Source: Symbiodinium kawagutii
Taxonomy: Eukaryota > Sar > Dinophyceae > Suessiales > Symbiodiniaceae
Direction of reading: 5' to 3'
Length of the DNA stretch: 64,000 bases
Assembly (NCBI GenBank): GCA_009767595.1
Contig: VSDK01020618.1
Location: forward strand, 590,256-654,255
Shown: positions 35,031 to 48,500 of the stretch, in pieces
Numbering within the stretch: position 1 is the first letter of the stretch
Layout of the letters: the number at the start of each line of letters is the position of its first letter
Translations under genes and position numbers: made by a program
Notes under the pieces: model-generated
What the model was told of the DNA's origin: nothing
Databases searched by the model: none
The model's input: only the letters and a program-made list of their open reading frames with translations

Positions 35031-37055
35031 TGTAATGGTCAATAATTTCGTTTGAGAACAAAGAATCTAATGTTTCAGATCAAGAAATGTTATATGTGAC
35101 ATTATTCTTTGAGATCATAACCGGTGAACAACAAATGGTTAATTTCTGGTTAGTTGATATTGGTTGATAATGGTCAATCATCAGTGGTTAATGGTCAATT
35201 ATGATTGATTGATGGCTAATGAATGGTTGACAATCGATGGTTAGTGGTTAATCATAGGTGATTGTGGCAACTGATATTGGGCAATAACGGTTCACAATAG
35301 TGACCATATTGATGCCAATGATCAGTGCCACTGGTTAATAGTGGTCAATGATTGCATTAATGGTTTGATAATGAAGGTGGTAACGTCTACCATAAAGATG
35401 TTACTTAATTGATATCGATAGTGGTCAATCATGGCATGAATTAATGGTCGATAATAGGTAATAACAAACAACAACAGTAGGATACATACCAGCTAGGTGC
35501 GAGTTCAAACCAGCGGATGGCATTGACCTTCAGCTGCCAATGTCTATCAGTCACGTACTCACAAACTCGGTACAATAAACTGCGTTGATTTCTGGATTGG
35601 TTGACTGTACCAAGCTTGTGAATAGGGTGAATGACAATAGACTCAATAACCAGGAGGTTGCTATTGATCAATGGTAAACAGGGCTGGTCGATCACTGGTT
35701 AACTGACTTGGTAAGAAACGATAGATTGATTCCTGCATAGTTTTATAACGATGGCCCCATTGACGAGCGTGAAGTTCTAAAAGTCACAGGCACTTGTTCC
35801 AGTCATCCTAGGTCACAGAGTCAGGTCCTACTTGAATGTGCAGCTTGGGGGTACTTCCTTGGGATATGCACATTTTCACAAACCCCACTACAAGGTGGCT
35901 GACCCAACCCCCCAGAACCATGATGAATGTAACATAATAATGCAACCAGCTTCATCTCCAGCCATTTGATGGTAGAAACCGACCATCGACATGAATTGCT
36001 GATCGTGATCGGCTGCTAGGATGCGTTTCACCATGTTGCTCCCTTGCAGATCAGTTTGGCAAAGCCAAGATCTGTAAAGTCCGGCGAGCTACCAAAAATG
36101 CCGCGTTTTTTTCGAATAATCCATTCGCAGATGTCCAGAAATTGGGGTAGGTGTACCATCAGAAACAGACAAATTCGAGATCGAAATCAACTTTATGTAT
36201 CCTTATTTTGGATTGGTTTTAAATCTGTTGATCCAGTACAATCTAGCAGAGACCTTTAAAGGGGGAGCGATTTGGAGCTACCAGCAGGGTCCTAACCAGA
36301 TGCTAGATGGCCAGACAGATTGGAGAGATCAATCCCCAACGACCATCAAGCACCGCCACATACCTCTGATTTTGGTCGGTTTATGCGCTTCCAACCGCTG
36401 GCTACCGTGAACAGCCTGTCCTAAACTAACTAATCCGGCTGATGATGTTTCACCATTCAGCTACCAGCGAATGTTGCAAAGGACGGAATGGCAGGTGGTT
36501 GCCATTGTTACCAAGGAGCTGTTTGTGGTTGTTGGTTGGATGGGGATGCCGAGGATGCTGGTGATGCTTGCTTTGTTGCTATAGTGCTCAATTGTTTGCT
36601 TGTGCTTGGCTGTTTGGTTGCTTGAGTAAGTATCGTTACCTAAAAATGATGGTTGATGATTTGGTACATTATTCATTATCAGTATCATTATTACACAACG
36701 TCTACTCAACGGTTACATCATAGTGGTTGGTTGTATTTGTTGTTTCATAATCTTACATACAATCAAGTGACTAGTTGATGTTCACTTGATACATTGTATG
36801 GTGACATCGCATTGTGAGATTTATTGTGTCACTAACATAACGGTTAATCATAACAATAGTAACACCACAAGATGGGTCATAACGGTCATAACGGCTACAT
36901 ATGGCTACATAATCATAGTGGTTGGTTGCATCAAGGGTGCACCACTGATTTTATTAGTTGAGTACATAATCATGATGGTTACATAATTGATAATAGTAAT
37001 ATTAATCATGGTTACATAATTGATGATAGTAATGGAAGGTTACATTATGAGTTAG
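35031..37055. other. AT-rich spacer with simple TGGTTAATGGT-type sequence
   Basis: Most of it is degenerate GATTGATGGTTAATGG-like sequence. A family C block (CCTTTAAAGGGGGAGCGAT) is at about 36243. I see no supported gene. Confidence 0.55.
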
Positions 37056-37202
37056 TTACATAAACATGATGGTTCAAACTTCACTCTACCTGATGTTCCG
37101 CTGTTTCGCGGCGGATGCTCGCTCGTGTTGCCGCATGTCTCGTCTCAAGTGCTGTTGGACCGGGACCTCCTGGCCTTTGCGAGGCTGGGAGGCGGTAGCT
37201 GA
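37056..37202 (+). CDS. Orphan exon, 48 codons, strand not certain
   Basis: After GTTAG| the + frame is open to TGA at 37200-37202. It encodes LPDVPLFRGGCSLVLPHV and LLDRDLLAFARLGG, and a GT donor (GGCG|GTAGCT) lies near the end. The minus strand is also open (RRDMRQHERASAAKQRN) with an AG|G acceptor and a GT donor. I prefer + because the well-supported genes are all +. Confidence 0.3.
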   Translation, partial: LHKHDGSNFTLPDVPLFRGGCSLVLPHVSSQVLLDRDLLAFARLGGGS

Positions 37203-37229
37203 AGATGTGATGCTGGGTTGGTGGTTTGA

Positions 37230-37346
37230 TATGGCTATGGGTCAACACTAACCATCAATAATGGCTTATAATGACCAACCAATAATAAGGGAAACAATGG
37301 TTAATGATGGGGGAACCAGGGGTACAGGGTTTTGACCCACAGCCAT
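37230..37346 (+). repeat. Family B inverted-repeat element
   Basis: Left terminus TATGGCTATGGGTCAACACT, right terminus GTTTTGACCCACAGCCATAT. The conserved GGGAAACAATGGTTAATGAT precedes AACCAGGGGTACAGG. This is the best-preserved family B copy. Confidence 0.92.
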
Positions 37347-38503
37347 ATGCTCAATCGATGGTCAATAGATGGTTAGTTGATGGTCAATTGATGGTTAATT
37401 GATGCTGAATCGATGGTTGATCGATTGATCGATGGTTAATGATAAAAAAATATGGTGTGACCATAGTTGATTAATCAATGGTGAGCTGGTTGGTTTGGTG
37501 AACTGGTTGGTCCATCAATGGTTAACTGCTTCGTGGTCTCAATCATTGCCGAGGGTCAAGCATACCTGAGGATGATCATCTCATTGATAGCATATGTTGG
37601 GATGAGATATCACCACCAACCGAATGACCAGGTGTTTGTGATTGATGCTGTGGCGAGTGAAGATTATATACAAGATACATTACACAGATGTGTCGAGATA
37701 ATGCTGTCATGAGCGTAACAGCCATGATATGGGTATATCACAATAACCAGTCGTGTATGCACATCATTGCGTAAAGTAACCATCATTTTATGGATATGAT
37801 ATGACAATCATGGGTACATAATGCCTGACCTACCACATATGAATATACTAGTATGAACTTCTTAATGGACAACCAGCATGTGGACACAATTAGTGGGCAC
37901 AAGCAGTGTGTATACCCAACATGGGAATGATTGCATCGCATACACCAGTTTGCACATATAATCACATATATACACATTGGAGTATATGTTTTTCGTACAT
38001 GAATATATTTATTTTTGTTGCACATGCAATTACGCATTCATATATTGATATCACCCGCTGTTGTTTGTGATGTTTGATAATCGTGAGCAATCGCCACCAC
38101 GACCCAACACAAAATCATTGGTGTTTCTCTTAAGCCTTGTTCTTCCCTCAGTGTGATGCATCGGTTTCCCACACTAATATGACGGTAGCTGGGGAGAGAG
38201 CTGGGGGTACATTGATACACCGCGAGCAAGTACAGGATGATCACAGCTGGAACAACCAGAGTCACAGATTTGCACTAGTTGCAAGAAGATGTCGTATCAA
38301 GAGTGCAGTAGCTACGTGTAGCTACAATGATTCATAGACATATGTATGATGGAACTAGTCTTAGATATCATGGTTCATGAACCATTCGTTTGGTGGATCT
38401 AGCTTTTTACGTTTTGTTTCAGTTGTTTCATTTCACCAGTGAATCGTCCAGGGGAAGGGCTCGAAACTCGGAATCCTGCCATTTGTTGGCGTGTTCCAGG
38501 GTC

Positions 38504-39502
38504 ATGGCGCATGCGCGCATCCAGACTGCCCTCAGCAGCGTGGCAGACGTGGTCAGGTTGATTGCTGCTTGGAGGTTTGTAGGCTGAGAATGGCATCCAT
38601 GCATTCTTTGCGGGGGTAACGAAGGTTCACTGTGGGGTAAACGTCGTCATGGGTCGCATTGAAGCCTTTCCTGTGGGGTTTGGATGTCCATCCATGACCC
38701 AGGATGACCTCAGGGCACGTTTAACGATGGAGATGCCAACAGATTGGAGGTAACTCCATGGGTTTAGGCTTCTGTCCATTCCCGTGTTGGTTGGAAAACC
38801 GTCGTGGTGCGACAGGTTCAAGCCCCGTGCTGTCGCTCAGAGTGATGCGGTTTCCACTGGAACAAATGATTTGACCACCAAGTTATATTGACCACAAAAG
38901 GGTATGGGTCAACATTAACCAACCAATTTCAGAGGGGATACTGATCAACAATAATAAGGGAAACAATGGTTAATGATAGAGGAACCAGGGGTACGGGGTT
39001 TTGACCCACAGCCAAATCAGCAGCTCTTATCCTAGTTGTTTTTTTAAGGGTAATCTATCCCACTGTAGTTACGACCATCGTCGGCAACCCCTGAGTCATC
39101 AGGACAATGGGCATTATTTTACCATAAATATGGTTGTCTAAAACCTACATGTTTCCCTATTTTACCAGATACTACCATATTAGTTTACAATTTGTTGCCA
39201 TGTGCGGTTGCTCGGTTATCTACACCGCACAGAATTCTGTGCGAGGGTCTGATCTAAGGCAAGCACCACTACAACTTTCTCAAAAAGGCCAGCTGTGCTG
39301 CGGGTTGGAATCCAGCCATCTAGTCCAGAATATTGCCGTGAATCAAGATGATGTTGGTATTCTGAATTCTAGAATTGCTATTGACCAACATTCTAGATTG
39401 TTGGTTTTCTTTCAGAATATGTGAATGAGAAGCTATTGACCAACAACATCTAGGAAAAGTGAAGGTAAGATGATGTTGATCATGATCATATTTACAATTG
39501 GT

Positions 39503-39549
<47 letters not shown>

Positions 39550-42500
39550 ATTGATCAAGAACCCGGGCGCAGATGGAGCGGTCCACAAAATTTGCATAAA
39601 ATTGCAGTTTCGAGGTTTTAAATACGTGCATTGCTTCAACCATGTGTGTGTGATGATTCGTTGCAAGCTGAGATTGCACATGTCCCACCCAGATTTGTTC
39701 CTTCATTTGTCCTCATGTTTTTCAATTTAGGGTACACCAACTGTGCAGCCGAAATCGCACACGTGTATGAAACCAGGTTTGATTTCTGGGGATGGTTGTG
39801 CAGGTACCACCAGTTAGGGAAACTCCTTGCATTGTATGTAGAGCTTGTGCATCATCACTTGCTTTTGACCGTGTATCTAGATATGGATTGTTTTTCAAAT
39901 TAAGGACCTCAAAAACCGATGGTTTATTACTACAAACGGTTGATATTGCATGATTTGAGGAAGGCCGTATTTTGAGGAACACCCTTGTCTCTAATGCTAG
40001 ATCCGTGCTAATAAACCACCAAAAATTGGTGTGTAAATCACTAGCAATTTGTGTAAGGTAAACTGGGGTGGTGGTTCTGAATACGGAAACTTCTATCTAT
40101 AAAGATTTGTGGGTAGAGGCCAAGCGCACATCCATGCCTGATGGAGCTTCTTCAGGCTGTAAACAGCGTGATCCATTCGGCAGAGATCACTGTGGAATGA
40201 TCCATGCCACGATGATATTCATCCAGCAGGCCGGCAGCAGGCCTCAATAGTAAGGATGTCCAACATGCCCCATCTCGTTCCATGTCGAAGTCACGCGGCA
40301 GCGCTTCGGTTTGGTGCCAGGTTGGGGAAGGTTCATTTGGTGCTGCCATCCTTTGCCAACATGATTCCGAAAAGGAGCGTGATACAAAGGCAGATTGGGG
40401 GTGGCTATAGGAAACCAGCTGAGCGGCTATGGAGCCAGTGCTTGTGATCACTGGAAGCTGGCCCACAATGAAGTTAGGAAGTCGGGTGCAGAGGATTGCA
40501 GAGGTGCAACAACTGGTGTGTGTGTGTGTATGTATATTTATGTACACATACCCAGTCATACCTGTTTATATATTTATTTGGTTGGTGGTTTGACTGACAT
40601 TCTTTATTTTGCTAAGTATTACCAAATGGTCGGTCGGATGACGACTTGACAAACATATGTTTCAAGCGGATTGATACCACCAACAAGCTACATGCACATG
40701 TCAATCAGAATACAGACAGTACACATACACACATTCGTATTTGTGTATTGGTCATTCCCAAGCACCCAACCAATTATTGGTGTGCTTGGTGGTTTAACAT
40801 AAAATGCTGAGTGCGCTAGCAGCTGAGCAGTGTCCTTCCCTCTCCACTGTGACTGACTGTTGGTTGGTGGTGTTTGATACAAAACAGTGATTGCGGTTGA
40901 CAATGCTCAATTACTGACGGAGACTTAACTATGATCACTGATTGATGGTTGATGGCAGTTGGGAACCATGCTATTTTGCTGGAACGGTTTCCGACTTCAG
41001 GCCAGAAGACATCCCAACATACGCATGCTCACAAGTTTGCCTGACTTGTTTCTAAGAACGTGTCTCCCGATACCACAATGGTGACCCACGAAGCATATGG
41101 GTGTTTCTCAAAATGAGGGGACACCCCCAAATCATCCAACACGAACCATTTATGGTAGTAAACCAACCATTTGTTGAGTCCCCTGTTTTGAGAAGCCACC
41201 ATATCTCCAACATCTTAGAACATCTTGGCCAGGCGATCGTCAAGATGATCGACATCAGTCGGGCCTCGAAGCAAGAAAAGGATGATGCCTTGAAAGAGAG
41301 CAAGGCCTGGGGGCTGCTCATTGGCCTTTGATCCCTGAACTTGCAGTTGGGTGGCGCAGCATACACCGTTGGTAATTCTTCAACATGGGAGCATCGGTAT
41401 CATTTAAGCATTTTACAGGTATAATCAGTTATTATGATGGCTGAGTAGCCAAAAGTATCATAGCCATGAAATAGCCATGCTTGACAATGAGGTTGAACCA
41501 TTATCATTTTTTTTGCCACTATTACTTGTCCATAAGCATTATCGTAACCATGAAATTATCACGATTAACCACTATCATTCATCATCATCGCCCATCATCA
41601 ACAACTAAGAATCATTAACAATTAGCCATCACTAACCATCACTAACCATCACTAACCATCACCAAGCATCACTAACCATCACCAAGCATCATCAACCACC
41701 ATCAACCATCACCAACCATCATCAACCATCAAACGACCCTCACCGTCACACAGGTCTTGGCGTCCTTGAAGCATCCGTACATCGTTCGGTACCGTGAGAG
41801 CTTCCACGAGGCCCGAGACACCTGGGGTCCGGTCCCGGTGACGGGGCGTAGCTGGATCCAGGTACTCGCTGCCGAGAACTGCTGGCCTTGTGATGTAAGA
41901 CCTGATTATGGATTGTTATGGTATATAAATCATCAGCTATATGATGCGGTATCAACATGTATCAACATATGTTTGTATAATGAAGGCATGTAGAGATATG
42001 TTTTTAGATACGTGTAATTTTGAATTGACCAACAGTAGGCAACAACGAGAACTGATTCAGACTTGATTTTTTCATCCACTTTGGGATGATGCTCAACATT
42101 TTGACCAGCGTATGTTTGCGTCAAAAACTACCAGCCAGACCGGCTTGAGATTGATAAACATGAACAACCGCAGGAATGAAGGAACAAGAAAGGTAGGTCG
42201 TGAACAACAACAACAAACATCAATGAGTTCACAAAATACCAGCCAGTTGCTGCAGAAAATTCAAGCTTGCTGGAGCGATGGCTGCAAATCGTCTAAGGGA
42301 AACCAGCTGCTTCTTTGATAGCTGGTACTTCCCTCACTTGGATGCGCAGCTGGAATTTGTTCACCATGATGAGCCGAACCAGTAGCTGAACTAACCCAGG
42401 TGAAGCCATGGTGAATGATGTCAGTTACGATCTCTGGCGATGCCAAACTCCAAGTAGGATCACTGGTTTGGATGATTCAGCTGGCAGTTGTTTGACTTTC

Positions 42501-45500
42501 TCCAGGCGCTTGCTTGGCAGGCTGGTTGATGGTAGCTGTTGGTGGTTCAGAAGTGGTTGGTTCAGCCATAATTACCTCGGAAATCCTGCAAATGATAGTC
42601 TAACTGAGTATTGACCCACATTTTGTGATGGGTTACAAGCACCATCTTCACCATCTATGCATGCTATTTTTGCGTGGAAAACAATCTTCGTACTCATGTT
42701 TCTTTGACACCATGAAGCAACCGCAAGGAAGCGTAAAAAGGAGCAATTGGTTTCAAGTTCAGCTGTAGCTGCTGTTGCTCCAACTTCCGTGTCCAGCTGG
42801 GCTGTAGAAACTGCCAGCTGTCAATGCTCCAGCTTGAAGATTTTTGTTGAGGCTTGATGTTTCTGTTGAGGATAGCTGTGAAGTTCAACATAGTTGAGTT
42901 GAATGTAACTCTGGGCTTATTGAGATGGTCTTGGCTCGTCCAAGTTGATGGTGAAGGATGATTTTCCACAATGTTTGAGAAGGTACATGAATACCACTGA
43001 ACCAGCTGTTCAGAGAGACAAGTTCGATCATGAACCATCCATCAAAAATCATGCCAACACCTATGGATGGTTGATGATGGTTAAACTTTTCTGTGAAATC
43101 CACTGGAAGGGATGATGTTCAGAGATCTGTGAAATCCAATCAATTGAAGGCACCAGCTTTGAAGGCGGAGCATCATCAAGGTGGGACCATCCAATGTATC
43201 TTTATGGGACCTGACCTTGTCTGAGGACGGCTGGCTTTGCATCGTCATGGATTACTGCGAGGGGGGCGACCTCGCTGGAAAGATCAAGAGTGCCAGGCAC
43301 AAGCGCGAAGGGCGCTTGGCTTCGGGCTGCGCTGTGCCTGGACTTTGTTGCAAGATATCTATCTAGTTCGTGGTTTGATTGACATTTTTTGAAGGGGATG
43401 GGTACTAATGGTTAAACAGCTACTGTACTAGTTGGTTGTTTAATTGACATTTTTCGTAGGGGATTATAGTGGTTGATCATACGATATAGTCACAAACTAC
43501 TGGTTAAACACTTGCTAGTTGGTTGTTTGATTGACATTTCTAGTTGCTCTAGTATTTGGGGATGGCTGGTGGATCAACATTGATTGAGTGATATTTCTCA
43601 TAGGCATAGGGGTTATACAAGTTTTAACCCACAACGAAGATATTTGTCAAGGTCCACATTCTGTTTGCTAAGACCCCTTGTTACGAAGCCTTTCTTGCCA
43701 TATTTTCTCCACCAGTGGACACAGCTTTGCGGAGATTGCCGCCCGGGTAGACTTGTTGATGCAAATTCCTCGATGAACATGTGCCTGGTATGTGTAAAGT
43801 GTAAACATCAAGCAGTTGGTTATGGCAACGTGGGTTATGCGCTGCAGCGCGCTCATTTGGCTGGGCCACCAATGCCTCGAAGATCGTGGTGGCTTCCATC
43901 TTCTGCTCTTTGGTCAGTTGACAAATAGTGTTTGACAAGGATGTACAACATATAAGATGAGGAGTCAAATAATTGCTTGGTCAAATAATAGTCCAGTTGC
44001 CAGATAAGATGAGGAATCAAATCACCAGTCACCAGGACCGAATGGGAGGCTCAAAACCACCCTTCACGCATCCAGAAATCGGTTGTGTTTTACCTACGTT
44101 CCTTGTTTTTCAACGCATGGTACTGTTTCAATCGTGGAACTGTGCCTGTGTTGAAGCTGCGAAAAGTTCGGAACAAACTGCAATAGTCTCCAACAAAGCC
44201 ATGTAAGTCAGTCAGATGGCAGTAGACAGCAAGAATCTGCAGCCTAGTCTTTTGTTTGCTATTAGCAGCTCCCTTCACCCAAAGTGGTTGGTCACTATCC
44301 CCTATTATGATCCAACATGAGCCAATTTCAACTAGTTACCCAAGGGTCATGAGACCTCAACGGCACAGGTCGTCGTCCAAGATATTTCCGCAGGATCAAG
44401 TGGTACGATGGTTCACACAGGTGCGACGCAGGGTGTATCATCGATTTTTTTCCGCTGGAAATCTTTGGTTGAGTTCAGGTATATAGTTGTGAGAGCATCA
44501 ATCGCTGTGGGAGTTTTGCCATGCATTGTTTGAACCTTTGTGGGTTTGTCCATAAATGCTGTAAAGTCCAGATATGGCGAGTTTCATCGAGTTTCACTAT
44601 CAATAATGGTGATTATCATTGGATGGTTCGCACATACCACTGTACCAGTACCACCATTTATGGACAACCCCATCTGATCGATGGCTATGTTCCATACTTT
44701 TGCAACATCCTTGTAACGTCCAGCTCCATTGATCTCAGCAGTGCGAGGGGTCAGTCAAGCCGGTGACCCCTGAGAAGTCATTTAGATTCAGCACCAATCG
44801 TGAAGAACATGCTACTTTGTTGATGATTTGATTAACCATGATCTAAACCATTGATTATCATAGATTAAACATTGATTAATACTGACCATTAAACCATAGA
44901 TTTCACCATTTGCCAGTTGGCTTTACAATGTTATAGAGATCTCAATAGGCTTTAAAGCCCATCCGTCTAGCCCTATACTTACAATCACAGTCACCAAGGA
45001 ACTTCACATTCGAGTGTTTAGAACATTTTTGGTTGAAAGCTGCCAGGGTTTTGTTGTGTACGCAACTCGATGATCGTGATGAGGATTAAGTGATGGTGAG
45101 GTGGAGGAGTACCATTTTTTCTTCCAACAATCACCAAGGCATACCCAGGGTAGCAACGAGTGTTGGTGGTGATGAGTTTTGATGATGACACTGATGTTTG
45201 TCGCTCCACTGGTGGTGGAACACCATGATGGGGAAGTGTACTGAACATGTTAGTTTACCTTGTGACGATTGCTCCAAAATATTCATCCGCAAATACACCG
45301 TATGAATCATTGGTTGCCCAAAGTTTCATCCTCCATGACATCCACCCATCAACCTGACCTCACTCAATTACAACGAGATTGTCAACCACGGAACTCCCCT
45401 AGGGCATCACATGCCATGGGATGCCGTGGCAGTTCCTACTAGGCGATCCTTGCGTTGAAGTACATCCATGACCTTCACATCTTGCACCGGGACCTGAAGT

Positions 45501-48500
45501 CCGGGAACTTCTTCCTCTCCAAAAGCGGCCACTTGGGCGTGGCAACGATGTGGCGGCCGGCGAAGTTGCACAACCAACTGGTGTGCCTGCTTGGTGAAAA
45601 ATCATTGTATAATCAATTACTGACTGATTGTTGATCATGATAAATCCACTTAAAGAGCCAGCTGCGTTCCGGAAATTCTGCGGCTTGACGTCGTTTGCAA
45701 CCAACAAATGCCTCAGGCATTCTGGTTTGGAGATTGACTGTGCTTTTGTGCTTCATTCCTTGAGATCGGGTTGCTGCAAAATCATCATTTTGCAGTCCTA
45801 ACCGATATTAACCAATGTTCATCAGAACTACTTGTAATCATTGCAATCAAGGAATGTTAATCATGGCTGCTAACATTAGTCACTGTGAACAATGATCCGT
45901 CACTATTGACTAATCATGAACAACTGCATTACTGACATATGTGACTAACATTGGCTCATTATATAGTCATTGTAAATATGCTTACATTCGTCATTGGAAC
46001 ATTGCCAACGAATCGCTAGCATATCATCAAGCCTCCTCCTAAGAGTCCAAGACGGGTCACGGTGTTCTCGCTGAGGAAACATCAAGATGGGCGATTTCGG
46101 CATTGCCAAGGCGTGTTCGAGCAACCAGTGGTGACCATTCATGGCTAGTGCTAGTTGAGGGGTACCACTACGGACACAACGAGATCTCTGTTCAACGGCT
46201 TGGTGAAACCCGAGGATCCAATCCCTGGCCTGAAAGGTGAACATCGGGTTGTGGATAAATAATGGTACCTACCAATCATGCAATGATCCTTTTTACTTGG
46301 GGGAAACCAACACATTTTGGGATTTCCCCATTTTGAGAAACACCCACGAAATCTGGATGAAAAATCTGAGGCTGACCAGGATGTAGGGCGCATCATATGC
46401 ACGCTGCTGATCTCGAGATCAGCCAAGCAGTGCGGAGGGCATTGGCTCCCGTTGGTTTTTTTCCAACTCCCTAGTTGCTTCCCCTAGAACGATCAAGGCT
46501 TGGGATGGTTGGGGGGGTACTATCATTTCCGGACCCATATGGCTGCGAGTCAGTTCAGCCTGTACCCCTGGTGTACCATCATTAAGCATTGTATTCCATT
46601 TGTCTTTATTGTTGGGTATCATCCCTCATATAAGTGGATTGTTAGTTGGTATGTCCTCTATTATTGTTGATTAGTGTTCCCCATTATCAACCATGAATCA
46701 GCCAGTTCACCATTGGTTGGTTGATATAGACGCATACAAGGTGAGACCCCTAGTCATAACTTGGCTTATGAAGCCATTTAACAGGCCATAACGGGTAGTT
46801 ACCCAGTTGGAACTAGGGGGGCTCACCAGACAGAAAACACAACTAGGGTAGTTAGTTACCCTACATAATATAACGAGGCCAGTTGCAATATCTCCCACAA
46901 CGTGTAGTAACCCGAGTTCTAAACCAACCACCAGGGCGGTGAAACGGCGTCCACCTCGGAGCCAGGCCATAGCCGTTTGGGTGTTTCTCAAGCCAGTTTG
47001 GGGACCCCTCAAAATGGCTGGTTATATATTCAACCACCATATGGTGGTTTCTCAAAATAGGGGTACCCCTAAATCATCATTGACCAGTTGTAAGGGTTCT
47101 CTATTAAAAGAAACCACCAAATAACTCATGGAATTTTTTGCCACGCTGGCGAGACTCCATGGCGTCACCATGGTCGGACAAACCCGGACTGGGACCGAGT
47201 TTTGGGAGCGCCGCAGGTGCTGGAGTGCACCGCCGCTTGCGCCCAGACGCAGATCGGCACGTGGCTTGAGCGAAGACTGGACAGGGTCACTGATGATGGT
47301 TGAGAATGGTTCATCTTTGTATGTTTACATATGGCTATGGGTCAATATTAACCAACCAATAATGGGGTATAATAACCAACCATTTTAAAGGGAAACAATG
47401 GTAAATGGTGGGGAACGAGGGGTACAGGGTTTTGACCCACTGCCATATATTGTGAGATTTAGATATAAGTCATCATCTTTAATTGAATATTGATATATAA
47501 GTATATATGAATATATCAATATAAATATTTATATATATGTATATATCGTATATATAGCGAGAGATTTATGGTTATACTGGTTGATAGGTGGCTAGTTATG
47601 GGTGATATGTGGCTCATAAGTGGTCAACAAGTGGACAATTACACTGAATGTGTAGTAAGTATGTATGTGACAATTCTCAATCATATATGGCTATCTGCCA
47701 TTATCAATCAGATGGGTTTGCCCATAGCCATGGTGGTACCCAATAACCAACCAGCCAATCATGATCATTATTGATAGGACAAACCCCTGTATCGTTGTAC
47801 TGATTAGAAAGGGTTTAGTTAATTTCACTGAATGTGCGTATGTGTATGATTACTGGTGAAAAGTGGCAGTGGTGAATTACTGATGATTGTTGATATTTGA
47901 CTAGTGCTCAGTGCTTAACGAATATCTACGTACTGTAACAATATGTGGGTAATGATAAGCCAGAGGTTAAAACTGATTACGTTATTTCATATGATATAGT
48001 TGTTTTATTTTATTCATTTGTTTATCTATTTATTTACTTTTTTTTTCTATCTATGTAATTAGTGTTTATCTATTTATTTGTTTATGAACATATATGCTGA
48101 AAATCCCTGGGTGAGTTGCAGCTGCTGTTTTCTTAGATGTTTGATCGGATTACACAGATTTGGTCACATATCCACAAGCGAAGTAAGTGTTAGCAGGGGA
48201 TCTGAAACTCACCAGGTATATACATGGCTTATAGCCTGTGGTTAATAAGTTGGTATATGACCAACAATCTTAATAGGTTCTGTTTTACTTAACTAAGTGG
48301 TGATACTGTAATATAGTATAAGTATGTATATTGATGGTGAATATGTTTAGATAATTACATTCTAATTGCAGGTTTATAGCAACAATGGTCAATGTATTGG
48401 ACCTTGTATCTCATACTGATTACATAATAATGGTCAATACTGCGTAAGAAAGGTGAATCATTTTGATTACCCACTGTATAGATTATCAATGCTCCGTTTT

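Noticed and set aside
38399-38596. Minus-strand exon (frame with LLRAVWMRACAMTLEHANKW)
   Set aside because: It looked protein-like, but the + strand reading joins the next three exons in phase with good splice sites, so I kept +.
39433-39730. Poly-Met, poly-Ile and poly-His ORFs
   Set aside because: Translation of the (ATG)n tract.
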